From UBA5109 sp964606735 (GTDB taxonomy: Bacteria; Pseudomonadota; Gammaproteobacteria; Pseudomonadales; Pseudohongiellaceae): a DNA stretch of 57,710 bases. Below are positions 16,597-26,085 of this stretch, one piece after another. The translations under genes were made by a program, and so were the position numbers. Numbering within the stretch: the first letter of the stretch is position 1; every line of letters begins with the position of its first letter. The notes under the pieces are model-generated. The model did not search any database, was not told where the DNA came from, and saw nothing but the letters and a program-made list of their open reading frames with translations. Where the stretch lies: assembly GCA_964606735.1 (NCBI GenBank), contig CAZSHI010000013.1, positions 1-57,710 on the forward strand, read 5' to 3'.

Positions 16597-17751
16597 TTAA
16601 TCCGCATAGCGAAAGGCAGTTTTGCCGTGGCTATGAATGGACATAAGTATACCGAATCCCAGCATCAAAGTGACAACTGATGTGCCACCTAGACTGACCA
16701 GCGGTAAAGGCACCCCGACAACTGGCAGTATCCCACTCACCATCCCGATGTTGACAAACACATAGACAAAAAATGTCAGTGAAATACTGCCCGCCAGCAG
16801 GCGCATGAACATGTCGGTCGATACAGCGGCGATATACAGGCCTCTGCCGATAATCACCAGATACAGTGTCAGTAAAAACAGAATGCCAGCCAGTCCAAAC
16901 TCTTCCCCCAGTACAGCAACGATAAAATCAGTCTGTCCCTCGGGCAAAAAATCCAGGCGCGACTGCACTCCATTCAACCAGCCTTTACCATAGAGACCAC
17001 CGGAGCCAATGGCAGTCTTTGACTGAATAATATTCCAGCCTGCTCCGAGTGGATCATTTTCCGGATTGAGAAAAGTGAGAATTCGCAGTTTTTGATAATC
17101 CTGCAAATAGAAAATCCACATGGCAGGAATCGACAGTATCCCCGCACCGAGTGCGCTAAAAACCAGCTTCCAGCTTATCCCTGACAGCAGCAAGACAAAG
17201 ATGCCTGAAACGGCTATCAGCAATGCTGTCCCCAGATCAGGCTCTATGGCAATCAATGCTGCCGGCAACATGAGGATGACCAGCGCCCAGCCGATATGCT
17301 TTAAACGTGGTGGTATGGCGCGGCGTGAAAAATAGGCAGCCAGTGTGAGAGGCAAGACAATTTTCATGATCTCCGATGGCTGAAAACGCGGCAAACCAGG
17401 AAAATCCAGCCAGCGTTGTGCACCATTGGACGAAGAACCGAAAAACAGTACCAGCACCAACAGACCGAGACTGAACAGATACATCAGCGGTGCCCATCGT
17501 CGCATGACCCTGACGTCAATCTGGGCAACCACGAACATGACAATGAGAGCAATGCCAATAAAGATAACCTGCCGCCTGAGTTCAGCCTGATTACCGTCAG
17601 TGGCACTGTAGAGCACCATCAGACCGAAGCTGATTAATACCACTAAGGCAAACAGAAGTGGGGGATCGAGATTGAGTCTTTCCCAGATGCTGCGGCGCTT
17701 CTCTAGCCCAAAACCGCCACTGAGCTGCCTGACATAGGCTGAAGAACTCAT
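16597..17751 (-). CDS. rodA: Rod-shape peptidoglycan glycosyltransferase RodA
   Basis: SEDS-family integral membrane glycosyltransferase that polymerises lipid II in the elongation machinery with PBP2. About ten hydrophobic helices are apparent. The SEDS motifs RWLDFPGLPRFQPSEIMKI, GLYGKGWLNGVQ and PEGQTDFIVAVLGEEFG are intact, as is the C-terminal PLPLVSLGGTSVV. Its 384 residues match. The start overlaps the end of mrdA by four bases (ATGA), so the two partner proteins are translationally coupled. Confidence 0.97.
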   Translation of the reverse strand: MSSSAYVRQLSGGFGLEKRRSIWERLNLDPPLLFALVVLISFGLMVLYSATDGNQAELRRQVIFIGIALIVMFVVAQIDVRVMRRWAPLMYLFSLGLLVLVLFFGSSSNGAQRWLDFPGLPRFQPSEIMKIVLPLTLAAYFSRRAIPPRLKHIGWALVILMLPAALIAIEPDLGTALLIAVSGIFVLLLSGISWKLVFSALGAGILSIPAMWIFYLQDYQKLRILTFLNPENDPLGAGWNIIQSKTAIGSGGLYGKGWLNGVQSRLDFLPEGQTDFIVAVLGEEFGLAGILFLLTLYLVIIGRGLYIAAVSTDMFMRLLAGSISLTFFVYVFVNIGMVSGILPVVGVPLPLVSLGGTSVVTLMLGFGILMSIHSHGKTAFRYAD

Positions 17752-19712
17752 AAGGCTGCTCTACCCTCTGCCTGCTGCTCTTCCAACGAACTCAGCTGCT
17801 GGTGCTCCGCTTCAATGATAAATTCGGGTTTTATCTGTCCGAATTCATCCAACAAATAAGCATCCAGCAACTCCTTCGCAATGGGTCCGGCCACCGAGCT
17901 GCCCCCTTCACCGTGTTCAACAAAGACAGCCAGAGCTATTTGCGGATTTTCCACCGGAGCAAAGGCAATAAACAGGGCATGATCACGAAACTGCTCTTCA
18001 ACCTCGGCATTATTATCGAAGTCAGCTGCCATTCCGACAACCTGTGCAGTGCCTGATTTTCCGGCCATGTGATATGGCATGTTGCCTTCACGGGCAATAT
18101 AGTAATAAGCGCTACCGGTGTTTCTGAATCCCCCGGTGCCCTTGTGAACGACATCCTGCATGGCCTGATGGATAAAATTCCAGTCATCCGGATTCTGCAG
18201 GCTCACGTCCGGAATTTCGCTGGCATGCTGAATGACATCCCCGTTCAGACCAAGCTGCCTGAGCATGACCGGTTGACGCCATTGCCCCTTGTTGGCCATG
18301 ACCAGTGTTGCTGTTGCCAGCTGCAAGGGAGTGGCTTCCGTATATCCCTGGCCAATAGCTGAATTGAGGGTTTCACCCGGATACCAGGGTTGCCCGCGGG
18401 TTTCCATTTTCCAGTCGCGGGACGGCAAGGTCCCGGCGCTGGCCTGCGGAATATCAATACTGGTATTTTGTCCGAATCCGAAACGCCCCATAAACTGCGC
18501 CATGCGGTCAATGCCCAGATCAACGGCCAGGTCCCAGAAATAAATATCGCAGGACTGGTAAATAGCCTTTGCCAGATTCACCTGCTCATGTCCGGATTCG
18601 GTCAGCCACCAGGTCCAGTCGTGATAGGTATGGCTGTCACCTGGCAGATTGAAATAGCCTGGATCGGACACCTGGTAGTCCCGCGTGCGAATGGCGTAAT
18701 CCAGTCCGGCCAGACCGACAAAAGGCTTTACCGTTGAACCGGGGGCATATTTTGCCAGCGCGCGATTGAACAGAGGCGTCTGAACGGGATGATTGAGCAT
18801 TTCATAATCGCGCTGGCTGATGCCTCCCACAAACAGATTGGGATCAAAGGAAGGCTTGCTGACCATCGCCAGTACACCGCCGGTATTCACATCCAGAGCT
18901 ACCACGCCGCCACGAAAATCACCCAGTGCTTCCCAGGCCCTTAGCTGCAACTGGCTGTCCAAGTGCAGCACAAGATCCTCTCCGGGAATCGGGTCGCTGC
19001 GATCCAGGACTTTCATGATCTGGCCACGAGCATTCTTTTCGACGGTTTCGTAACCGACCTGCCCATGCAGCACCGGCTCATAGAATTTTTCAACACCTAT
19101 TTTGCCGATCTGATGGGTACCTTCATAGTTTTCCGCATTGACCGTTCGCAGTTCCTGCTCGGTGATACTACTCAAATAACCGACCGCATGAGCAATCGGC
19201 GCCCCCAGGGGATAGTTTCTGACCAACTGGGCCTCCACCTGGAAGCCAGGCAGGCGAAACTGGTTAACGGCCAGACGGGCAATTTCTTCCTCACTCAGGT
19301 CATAGGCCAGCGGCACAGAGGAAAAAGGTACATTTCGCCGACGCTGGCGCTGCTGGTATTTTTCAATGTCCTCATCCGGCAATGTGATAAGTGTCTGGAT
19401 GAAGGCCAGGCTGGCGGTCATATCAGGAACATTTTCTCGCACCACGGTCAGGTTATAGCTGGGCTTGTTGTCAGCCAGTAACACACCATTACGGTCATAA
19501 ATGCGCCCCCGAGTGGGGACAATGGCCTGAGAATAGATCCGGTTGTTATCGGAAACGGTCGAGAAATACTGGTGCTGATAAACCTGCAGGTAGACCAGAC
19601 GCAAAACCAGCATGGCGATTAATAATAGTGTGATAACCGCGCCGATAAGCAGGCGGGACAGAAAAATCCGTCTTTCAAGGCTATGGTCTTTGAGGGTGAT
19701 ATCATCAAGCAT
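17748..19712 (-). CDS. mrdA: Penicillin-binding protein 2 (elongasome transpeptidase)
   Basis: Class B PBP that cross-links peptidoglycan during cylindrical growth. A single N-terminal membrane helix (LLIGAVITLLLIAMLVLRLVYL) precedes the pedestal domain with PTRGRIYDRNGVLLA. The transpeptidase domain carries STVK (Ser at residue 326 from this start), SCD and KSGTAQV. The ATG at 19712 gives MLDDITLKDH, a usual PBP2 start; a GTG four codons earlier is possible. It heads the mrdA-rodA-rlpA-dacA block. The usual upstream neighbours rlmH, rsfS and nadD are absent. The region 19725-19861 holds no gene and must contain its promoter. Confidence 0.96.
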   Translation of the reverse strand: MLDDITLKDHSLERRIFLSRLLIGAVITLLLIAMLVLRLVYLQVYQHQYFSTVSDNNRIYSQAIVPTRGRIYDRNGVLLADNKPSYNLTVVRENVPDMTASLAFIQTLITLPDEDIEKYQQRQRRRNVPFSSVPLAYDLSEEEIARLAVNQFRLPGFQVEAQLVRNYPLGAPIAHAVGYLSSITEQELRTVNAENYEGTHQIGKIGVEKFYEPVLHGQVGYETVEKNARGQIMKVLDRSDPIPGEDLVLHLDSQLQLRAWEALGDFRGGVVALDVNTGGVLAMVSKPSFDPNLFVGGISQRDYEMLNHPVQTPLFNRALAKYAPGSTVKPFVGLAGLDYAIRTRDYQVSDPGYFNLPGDSHTYHDWTWWLTESGHEQVNLAKAIYQSCDIYFWDLAVDLGIDRMAQFMGRFGFGQNTSIDIPQASAGTLPSRDWKMETRGQPWYPGETLNSAIGQGYTEATPLQLATATLVMANKGQWRQPVMLRQLGLNGDVIQHASEIPDVSLQNPDDWNFIHQAMQDVVHKGTGGFRNTGSAYYYIAREGNMPYHMAGKSGTAQVVGMAADFDNNAEVEEQFRDHALFIAFAPVENPQIALAVFVEHGEGGSSVAGPIAKELLDAYLLDEFGQIKPEFIIEAEHQQLSSLEEQQAEGRAAL

Positions 19713-19861
19713 TGGGGATAGCACCAGAGCCGTTAAACAGTAAGTGGTTATGCATCAGCAATATCACTGCAGAGAATATACGTCCTATGGCTTAATGTCC
19801 AAAGTTAGAGCGTAAAAATAAGGGAAAATTCCATTTAAGAAGGGAACTTAGCAGCAAAACT

Positions 19862-19898
19862 CGAAAAATTTATAAAATAAGGGCTGTAAGCAACCCTA
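19862..19898 (-). terminator. Rho-independent terminator of the efflux operon
   Basis: On the minus strand AGGGTTG and CAGCCCT form a seven-pair stem (one G-U) with a CTTA loop, followed at once by a T-rich tract TATTTTATAAATTTTT. The stem begins inside the stop codon of the outer-membrane factor gene. Confidence 0.75.
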
Positions 19899-21335
19899 TT
19901 CATTGGCAATCGCCATGGTTTCTTCATCATCGGCATCCCAGCCACCACCCAGAGCCTGATAAAAGCCCACCATGGCATTCAGGCGCTGAATCTTGTTATT
20001 CAGGTAATTGGTACGCTGGGCAAACAGGGTGTTTTGCGTCGTCAGCACCGTCTGAAAATCGGCAACACCTTCACGATACCTGACTTCAGCCAGACGAAAT
20101 GACTCTTCCGCCTGTGCCAGCTGCTGTTCGGCAACAAATTCCTGTTCCTGCAGCAAACGGATATTACTCAAAAGCACTTCAATTTCATTAAAGGCCCCGA
20201 TGGCTGCCCGAGTGAAATTGTTCAGGTTGTTCTCCATGCTGATTTCTGCCTGCCGCACACTGCGTGAACGCGCACCATTATCCAGCAAGATCTGACTGAT
20301 GCTTGCTGTCAGATTCAGCAGGTCATCCGGAGAGCCCAATAAGTCACTGAGCGAACCATCAGAGGCACCGATGTTTCCCGTCAGTGAGAGCGTAGGGAAA
20401 AAACTCAGTCTCGAAAGCTCCACATTCGCGACACTGCTGCGCAGGTTGGCTTCAGCCTGTACCAGGTCCGGCCTTCTGCGCAGAAGTTCTGCCGGTATAC
20501 CGGGTCTTAATTGCGGCACATTCAGCAGATCGAGCGTCTGTCCATCGACATTAAACTCCTGGACGGATCGCCCCAGTAACAGGGCAAGTGAAGACAGTGC
20601 GGATAACTCGCTTTGCTGCAGGCTCTGGATATTGGTCCGTTGCTGCTGGATGGCAATCCGTTGCTGCAGCGCATCGATTGGGACGGCAACCCCGGCATCG
20701 ACTCGTGCCTGGGTAATATTGCCGATGGTTTCGGCGTTCTGCAGGTTCTGTCTGGCGAATTCAATCTGATCCCTGATAAACAGGACCTGAAAATAGGTAG
20801 ACGCCGTCGTTCCCAGGGTATTCAAAGCCGTGTCAGCGACCAGGGCACGGTTGGAGTCATAGATAGCCAGCGCCTGTTCAAAACTGGCGGGTTTACTGAG
20901 TATGTTGTTGTAGGTAAATCCCGCGGCGAGGGTCAGAGGCTGGTTGGGGCTATTGTCCAGCTCGGCATTACCCAGGCTATCGCTGTAAATCCCGGCGGTA
21001 CTTGCCGTCAGCGTGGGCGTAGGGAGGAGGTTAAATCCGGCCTCCCGCAGTGCCAGCTGGGCCGACTCAAGGTTGCGGCGGTTATTCTGTAAATCCAGGT
21101 TATTCGCTCTGACCTCGGTGATGATGCTACTCAATTCCTCGGTCTCAAAGCCGTTCCACCATTGCAGTTCGGGCCATAAACTCGCCTGTTCTTCCTGAGG
21201 GCCCTGCCATGTCTCAGGAATGGCTGTATCCGGTAAGCCCGGAACCTCCACAGAGACACAGGAGACCAGCAAAGCAGCCCCTACAGGGCACAGTGCTTTG
21301 AACAAAGAAACAGCGCTGTTGGATAAATTACTCAT
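19896..21335 (-). CDS. Outer-membrane efflux lipoprotein (TolC/NodT-type OMF)
   Basis: Outer-membrane channel of a tripartite efflux pump. A lipoprotein signal with LVSC (Cys at 26 from the chosen ATG) is followed by two OEP repeats rich in long helices. These show the NodT-family features RRPDLVQAEANLRSSVANVELSRLSFFPTLSLTG and the matching first repeat. The ATG at 21335 overlaps the macB stop by eight bases (ATGAGTAA), so coupling is likely. A start at 21392 would delete the lipobox context. It serves MacA and MacB, encoded just upstream in the same unit. Confidence 0.93.
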   Translation of the reverse strand: MSNLSNSAVSLFKALCPVGAALLVSCVSVEVPGLPDTAIPETWQGPQEEQASLWPELQWWNGFETEELSSIITEVRANNLDLQNNRRNLESAQLALREAGFNLLPTPTLTASTAGIYSDSLGNAELDNSPNQPLTLAAGFTYNNILSKPASFEQALAIYDSNRALVADTALNTLGTTASTYFQVLFIRDQIEFARQNLQNAETIGNITQARVDAGVAVPIDALQQRIAIQQQRTNIQSLQQSELSALSSLALLLGRSVQEFNVDGQTLDLLNVPQLRPGIPAELLRRRPDLVQAEANLRSSVANVELSRLSFFPTLSLTGNIGASDGSLSDLLGSPDDLLNLTASISQILLDNGARSRSVRQAEISMENNLNNFTRAAIGAFNEIEVLLSNIRLLQEQEFVAEQQLAQAEESFRLAEVRYREGVADFQTVLTTQNTLFAQRTNYLNNKIQRLNAMVGFYQALGGGWDADDEETMAIANE

Positions 21336-23364
21336 TGGCCAATGCCACCACTGGGTCAAGTTTGGAGGCTTTACGTGCCGGTGCAAAACCAAAGATCAGC
21401 CCGGTTGTGACTGAACAGGTGAACGCCAGCAGCATCGGCGTACTGGAGAAATAAATTGATACCTCAAATCGTTCCAGAATGAGTCCAATGCTGACTCCCA
21501 GGGCAACCCCGAGCAATCCGCCAAAACAGGAGACCACGATGGCTTCTGATAAAAACTGCGAAAGGATATCACTCTGGCGTGCACCGGTTGCCATACGCAC
21601 ACCGATTTCGCGTGTACGTTCCGTTACCGATACCAGCATGATATTCATGACCCCAATTCCCCCCACCAGCAGTGAAATCGCCGCTACTGAACCGAGCAGC
21701 AGGGTAAAGGTTTCGCGAGATTCGGATGCCGATTCCAGCATGGAGGTATTCTGGTCCACCCTGGCATCCTGGGTACCATGCCGCGCTGTAATGTACTCCA
21801 GGACATTTTCCTGGGTCTGATCGATCAGGTCCACATCATCCACCAGCACCCGGATTTCATCCGCTTCATCCTGCCCGAAAACTCGTACCGCCCCCGTACG
21901 AAACGGAATGTAAACCGCATCATCAGGATTATTAAAACCCTGTGCACCCTTCGAAGTCATGACCCCAATCACCTGAAATGGCACATTGCGGATCAGGATG
22001 TATTCACCCAGCGGATTTTGCCCATCGGGAAAAATGTCCGTGACGACTTCTGCGCCAAGCACGGCAACCGCCGTGAGGTTTTCGCTGTCTTCATTGGTAA
22101 AGAAAATGCCCTGCGCCATGGCCCAGGATTCGACTTCCGGCATGGCCTGTGTTGTCGCAACGATTGAGGTATCGGTGTCATTGCGGCCAAAACGCACGGT
22201 GGTATTTCTGCTTTGCATCTGTGGAATGGCCGCCTGAATATTCGGGATATTCTGCTGGATGGCACTCGCATCATCCATCGTCAGCGTCGAGGGCAGGCGC
22301 CGAAAGGAGCCGGGTTGCCTTTCCGGTGAAATGGTCATGACATTGGTCCCCATCTGGTTCATGATGGCAATGATATTCTGTTGTGCCCCTTCACCGATGG
22401 CGAGCATGGCTACCACGGATGAAACCCCGATCACGATACCCAGCAGAGTTAGCATGGTCCTGAAGATATTGGCTCTGAGCGAACGAAAGGCCATTCTCAC
22501 TGCCTCACCCAAACTGGCCAGCATGGGAGACGTTTTACGGCTTAAAAACAGCTCTCGTAATTTGGCATTATTTTTTGGATTGACATGCTCGGGCTTTGGT
22601 CCGGTATCACTGACGACTTCGCCGTCCCTGAATTCAATAATGCGGCCGGCATGCTGTGCCACTTCCTGATCATGGGTAATCAGAATGACCGTGTGGCCTT
22701 TTTCTGCCAGTTCTTCCAGCAGCGCCATCACTTCAATACCACTTTGTGTATCCAGAGCACCAGTTGGCTCATCGGCGAGTATGACATTGCCGCCGTTCAT
22801 CATGGCCCGCGCGATGGATACCCGTTGCTGCTGTCCTCCCGATAATTGTGTCGGCCTGTGATCCATGCGTTCACCAAGCCCCAAAGCACTGAGCAGTGAC
22901 TCTGCCCTGATCAGTCTTTCATGGGATCCAAGTCCCGCGTAAACGGCAGGGACCTGGACGTTCTCCAGTGCAGACTCGGTGCCTAGCAGGTTGTAGGACT
23001 GAAACACGAAACCGAAGGCTTCACGCCTGAGCCAGGCGAGACCATCAGCATCAAAACTTTCGATATCGCGCCCAGCAAAGAGATATTTGCCACTGGTCGG
23101 GCGGTCCAGACAGCCGAGAATATTCATTAAGGTAGACTTGCCCGATCCTGACTGGCCGACAATGGCAAGAAACTCCCCCGGGTAGATTTTCAGGTCAATA
23201 CCACGCAGTGCATTAACCACGACGCCACCACCGGTAACAAAGGTTCGCTGAACCTGTCTCAGCTCTATCAGGGGAATCGCCAGACTTTGTTCCTGAGCCG
23301 GCACATCAGATTGTTCAGGCATAAAAGCATTCACTCCCGAGACATCCATGGTGCCGGTGCTCAT
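21328..23364 (-). CDS. macB: MacB-type ABC exporter (ATPase-permease fusion)
   Basis: Inner-membrane mechanotransmission ABC transporter. The N-terminal ATPase has Walker A GQSGSGKST at 70-78, signature LSGGQQQR and Walker B VILADEPTGALD. The C-terminal half shows the first membrane helix (ANIFRTMLTLLGIVIGVSSV), a large periplasmic MacB_PCD domain and the FtsX-like three-helix end (GVMNIMLVSVTERTREIGVRMA). Length 678 residues. Related pumps export macrolides, lipopeptides or toxins; the substrate here is unknown. It overlaps macA by four bases (ATGA) and the outer-membrane gene by eight, so all three proteins are made as a unit. Confidence 0.95.
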   Translation of the reverse strand: MSTGTMDVSGVNAFMPEQSDVPAQEQSLAIPLIELRQVQRTFVTGGGVVVNALRGIDLKIYPGEFLAIVGQSGSGKSTLMNILGCLDRPTSGKYLFAGRDIESFDADGLAWLRREAFGFVFQSYNLLGTESALENVQVPAVYAGLGSHERLIRAESLLSALGLGERMDHRPTQLSGGQQQRVSIARAMMNGGNVILADEPTGALDTQSGIEVMALLEELAEKGHTVILITHDQEVAQHAGRIIEFRDGEVVSDTGPKPEHVNPKNNAKLRELFLSRKTSPMLASLGEAVRMAFRSLRANIFRTMLTLLGIVIGVSSVVAMLAIGEGAQQNIIAIMNQMGTNVMTISPERQPGSFRRLPSTLTMDDASAIQQNIPNIQAAIPQMQSRNTTVRFGRNDTDTSIVATTQAMPEVESWAMAQGIFFTNEDSENLTAVAVLGAEVVTDIFPDGQNPLGEYILIRNVPFQVIGVMTSKGAQGFNNPDDAVYIPFRTGAVRVFGQDEADEIRVLVDDVDLIDQTQENVLEYITARHGTQDARVDQNTSMLESASESRETFTLLLGSVAAISLLVGGIGVMNIMLVSVTERTREIGVRMATGARQSDILSQFLSEAIVVSCFGGLLGVALGVSIGLILERFEVSIYFSSTPMLLAFTCSVTTGLIFGFAPARKASKLDPVVALANE

Positions 23365-24782
23365 CTTGGTCCCCTGAAGCCCCCGCCTCCGGGTATTCCC
23401 AGCGCCTGGCGGAACTGATCACGATCAAAACCGGCTGCATTACCCTGTACCAGGCCTGCCACGACCTGATCGCCCCGGTCCAGCCCACTTAAAACCTCTG
23501 CCGCAACCCTGCTGGTGATACCAACCAGCACTTCCCGCTGTTCCATGCTGCCGTTGCTGGATTGAACCTGCACCATGGCTCGGCGCGGCCTGGTTTCCAG
23601 CTGCAATCCTGCAGGTCTGGCAGCGCCATCCGCTCCAGGCTGCCCCCCACGCCTGCCACCAAAGCCCCCCGCGGGGAAGCCTTGTGCTGGCGCAGCACCA
23701 CCTGGCCGGTTACCCGTTTCACCAGCCATCAATTCATTAAAACCTCCACCGGCACTGGCTGGCCCTCCTTCGACAAAGCTCAGCGCGCCTATTGGCACGG
23801 TCAGGACATTTCTTGCCGCCGAGGTAACGAAATAGATCTGAGCCGTCATTTCCGGCAAGAGTGCTCCATCGGTATTATCAACATCGAACAGTCCCGTATA
23901 GAGCACTACATTATTGGTTATCGTCGGTTGTGGCAGAATCTGTCGCAAGCTGCTTTGCCAACGACGGTTGCCCCCACCCAGAGTTGTGAAATACACCTCC
24001 ATGCCATTTTGCAGATTAGCAACATCCGCTTCTGAAATTTCCGCTTCCACGCTCATTTTCGTCAGATCGGCAATGGTGAGAATGGTTGGCGCCTGTTGGC
24101 TTGCATTAAGGGTTCTACCCTCGGTCATCGCAACAGAAACAATCGTGCCGGATATCGGCGCAACGATACGGGTAAATTGCAGTTGCTGTTCCTCAATCGC
24201 CAGACTTGCCCGACTCTGGTCTATTTGTCGCTGGGTCTGGATCAGGTTGGCCTGGGCTGCAGCCAGCGCATTCACGGCATTGTCAAAATCCAGCTGGCTG
24301 GTTGCATCCTCAGCCATAAGACGACGCTGTCTTTCAGTATTGGCTTCTGCCAGCAGCAACGAAGCCTGTCTTGCTTCAAGCAATGCTTCCTGCCCCGCCA
24401 AACTGGCCCGGCTGGATTCAACCCGCTGCTGCTGCTGTCTGGCATCGATTTCAGCCAAGAGCTGGCCCTGCTCGACAAGGTCCCCGGCTTCGACATAGAG
24501 TCTCAAGAGCTGACCAGAAACCTGGGCACCCACTTCAACCGTCTCGAAGGGAATCAGGGAACCTGTAGCAGCAATGGTATTTTCAATATCGCCAAAGTCG
24601 ACGGTGGCAATCAGAGGCTGACTCTCGACCACTTGCTCTTCATCACCATACCAGTAATAACCCAGCCCACCGGCAATCAGGGCAACTATAATGCCCGAGA
24701 AGAGCAGTTTTCTGCCTTTCTTCTTAGGTCGCGGCACATAGTTCTCATTATTATTGTGTTCAGCCTGATCAGTGCTCATCAA
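23361..24782 (-). CDS. macA: MacA-like membrane-fusion protein
   Basis: Periplasmic adaptor that links MacB to the outer-membrane channel. An uncleaved membrane anchor (GRKLLFSGIIVALIAGGLGYYWYG) is followed by the biotinyl-lipoyl half (GDIENTIAATGSLIPFETVEVGAQVSG), a long coiled-coil hairpin rich in Gln and Ala, the second lipoyl half (IVAPISGTIVSV) and the beta-barrel. An unusual glycine- and proline-rich stretch of about 50 residues (around residues 345-400) interrupts the membrane-proximal domain, and the C-terminus is also Gly-rich. The first gene of the efflux operon; length 473 residues. Confidence 0.93.
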   Translation of the reverse strand: MMSTDQAEHNNNENYVPRPKKKGRKLLFSGIIVALIAGGLGYYWYGDEEQVVESQPLIATVDFGDIENTIAATGSLIPFETVEVGAQVSGQLLRLYVEAGDLVEQGQLLAEIDARQQQQRVESSRASLAGQEALLEARQASLLLAEANTERQRRLMAEDATSQLDFDNAVNALAAAQANLIQTQRQIDQSRASLAIEEQQLQFTRIVAPISGTIVSVAMTEGRTLNASQQAPTILTIADLTKMSVEAEISEADVANLQNGMEVYFTTLGGGNRRWQSSLRQILPQPTITNNVVLYTGLFDVDNTDGALLPEMTAQIYFVTSAARNVLTVPIGALSFVEGGPASAGGGFNELMAGETGNRPGGAAPAQGFPAGGFGGRRGGQPGADGAARPAGLQLETRPRRAMVQVQSSNGSMEQREVLVGITSRVAAEVLSGLDRGDQVVAGLVQGNAAGFDRDQFRQALGIPGGGGFRGPR

Positions 24783-24840
24783 TATTTTTCCACATAGAGT
24801 GAAGGCAAAGCCATGCGGTCAAATGCCGCTTTAGCGCCGA

Positions 24841-24868
24841 AGTATAACCCCTTAAGTTATTAATAACT
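24841..24868 (-). promoter_or_regulatory. Candidate macA promoter with palindromic operator
   Basis: In the 201-base gap between macA and trpD, a perfect 14-base palindrome AGTTATTAATAACT occupies 24855-24868. On the minus strand a TATACT -10 element lies at 24841-24846, eight bases downstream, so the palindrome covers the -35 area, which lacks a good hexamer. This suggests regulator-controlled transcription of the efflux operon. No regulator gene is adjacent. Confidence 0.45.
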
Positions 24869-24983
24869 GCGGAAAAAATAAGAATTAAATACCAAGGCAG
24901 CTTCTCCATTCAAGGCCGCATCATGAGTATATAACGCTCTCAGAGAAAAAAAGTTGACTGCGTGGAGACTTCCAAAAGCTCAA

Positions 24984-26009
24984 TCAGGGCTGACAAATAG
25001 CGACAAGTTTTTCCAGGGTCTGGGAAGCTTTGCCACTGTCAATGGCAGTTGACGCCATCCCGACCCCTTCTGAAAGTTCTTTCACCTTGCCCGCAATCAC
25101 AAGTGCGGCGGCACTACCAAACAGGACTATATCGCGGTAGGCATCTTTTTCTCCGTCCAGCAAAGCACGTATTCGTTGCGCATTGTACTTTGCGTCTCCC
25201 CCCTTGAGGGCTTCCAGACTGGCCGCTGGCAAACCGGCAGCTTCCGGGCCGATGCTGAATTCCCTGATACTGCTGCCCTCAACTTCACAGACCAGATTTT
25301 CTCCGGTGGTGCTCAGTTCGTCGAGTCCATCTGCACCATGAACCACCCAGGCTTTCTCACAACCCAGTTGCGCCAGGGTTTCCGCCATTGGCCTTACCCA
25401 CTGGGCACTGTAGACACCCAGCAGATATCGCTTTACCCCGGCCGGATTACACAAGGGGCCGAGAATATTGAACATGGTGCGAATCCCCAGCTCCATCCTT
25501 ACCGGTCCCACATATTTAAAGGAGCTATGGTGACGCGGCGCCATCATGAAACCCAGATTGGCTTCGCGGATTGCCCGTTCGATTTGCGCAAAGGGAGCTT
25601 CCAGGTTCAGCCCCAACATGGATAAGGCGTCGGCAGTGCCTGATTTTGAGGAAAGGGCCCGGTTGCCATGCTTGGCTACCGGAATACCGCAGGCGGCCGT
25701 CACAATGGCAGTGGCTGTCGAAATATTCAGGGTGCCGCTACCATCTCCACCGGTACCGACAATATCCATGGCATCGGCTGGAGCTTTGATGGGCTCTGCC
25801 TTGGAACGAATGACCTTGACTGCCGCACTGATCTCACTGACCTTTTCACCCCGCATGCGCAGGGCAACCAGAAATCCGGCTATCTGCGCAGCCGTGGCTC
25901 CACCACTCATGATGATTTCAAAAGCCTCACTGGCCTGCTCAAAGTTCAGCGTCTCTCCTTCACTGACTTTGGCGATAAAGGGTTTCAATGCGGATGGAAT
26001 ATCTGTCAT
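24984..26009 (-). CDS. trpD: Anthranilate phosphoribosyltransferase
   Basis: Second enzyme of tryptophan synthesis; joins anthranilate to PRPP in the cytoplasm. The PRPP-binding motif GTGGDG is at 85-90 and NISTAT at 95-100, followed by KHGNRALSSKSGTADALSMLG. LGPLCNPA and the magnesium-binding region near residue 220 (VVHGADGLDELS) are present. Length 341 residues fits. It stands alone: neither trpE/trpG nor trpC lies beside it, although these normally form trpGDC or trpEGDC. Its upstream neighbour is folD. Confidence 0.97.
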   Translation of the reverse strand: MTDIPSALKPFIAKVSEGETLNFEQASEAFEIIMSGGATAAQIAGFLVALRMRGEKVSEISAAVKVIRSKAEPIKAPADAMDIVGTGGDGSGTLNISTATAIVTAACGIPVAKHGNRALSSKSGTADALSMLGLNLEAPFAQIERAIREANLGFMMAPRHHSSFKYVGPVRMELGIRTMFNILGPLCNPAGVKRYLLGVYSAQWVRPMAETLAQLGCEKAWVVHGADGLDELSTTGENLVCEVEGSSIREFSIGPEAAGLPAASLEALKGGDAKYNAQRIRALLDGEKDAYRDIVLFGSAAALVIAGKVKELSEGVGMASTAIDSGKASQTLEKLVAICQP

Positions 26010-26085
26010 GACTCAATCCAACTTATTAACTTGCTTACTTGAAAGCAATTGCTTGAGGGAGCAGTTTTCTTAGTAGCCGATCCCG

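Noticed and set aside
18963..19481. Plus-strand frame of 172 codons
   Set aside because: Lies wholly opposite mrdA, whose motifs are intact.
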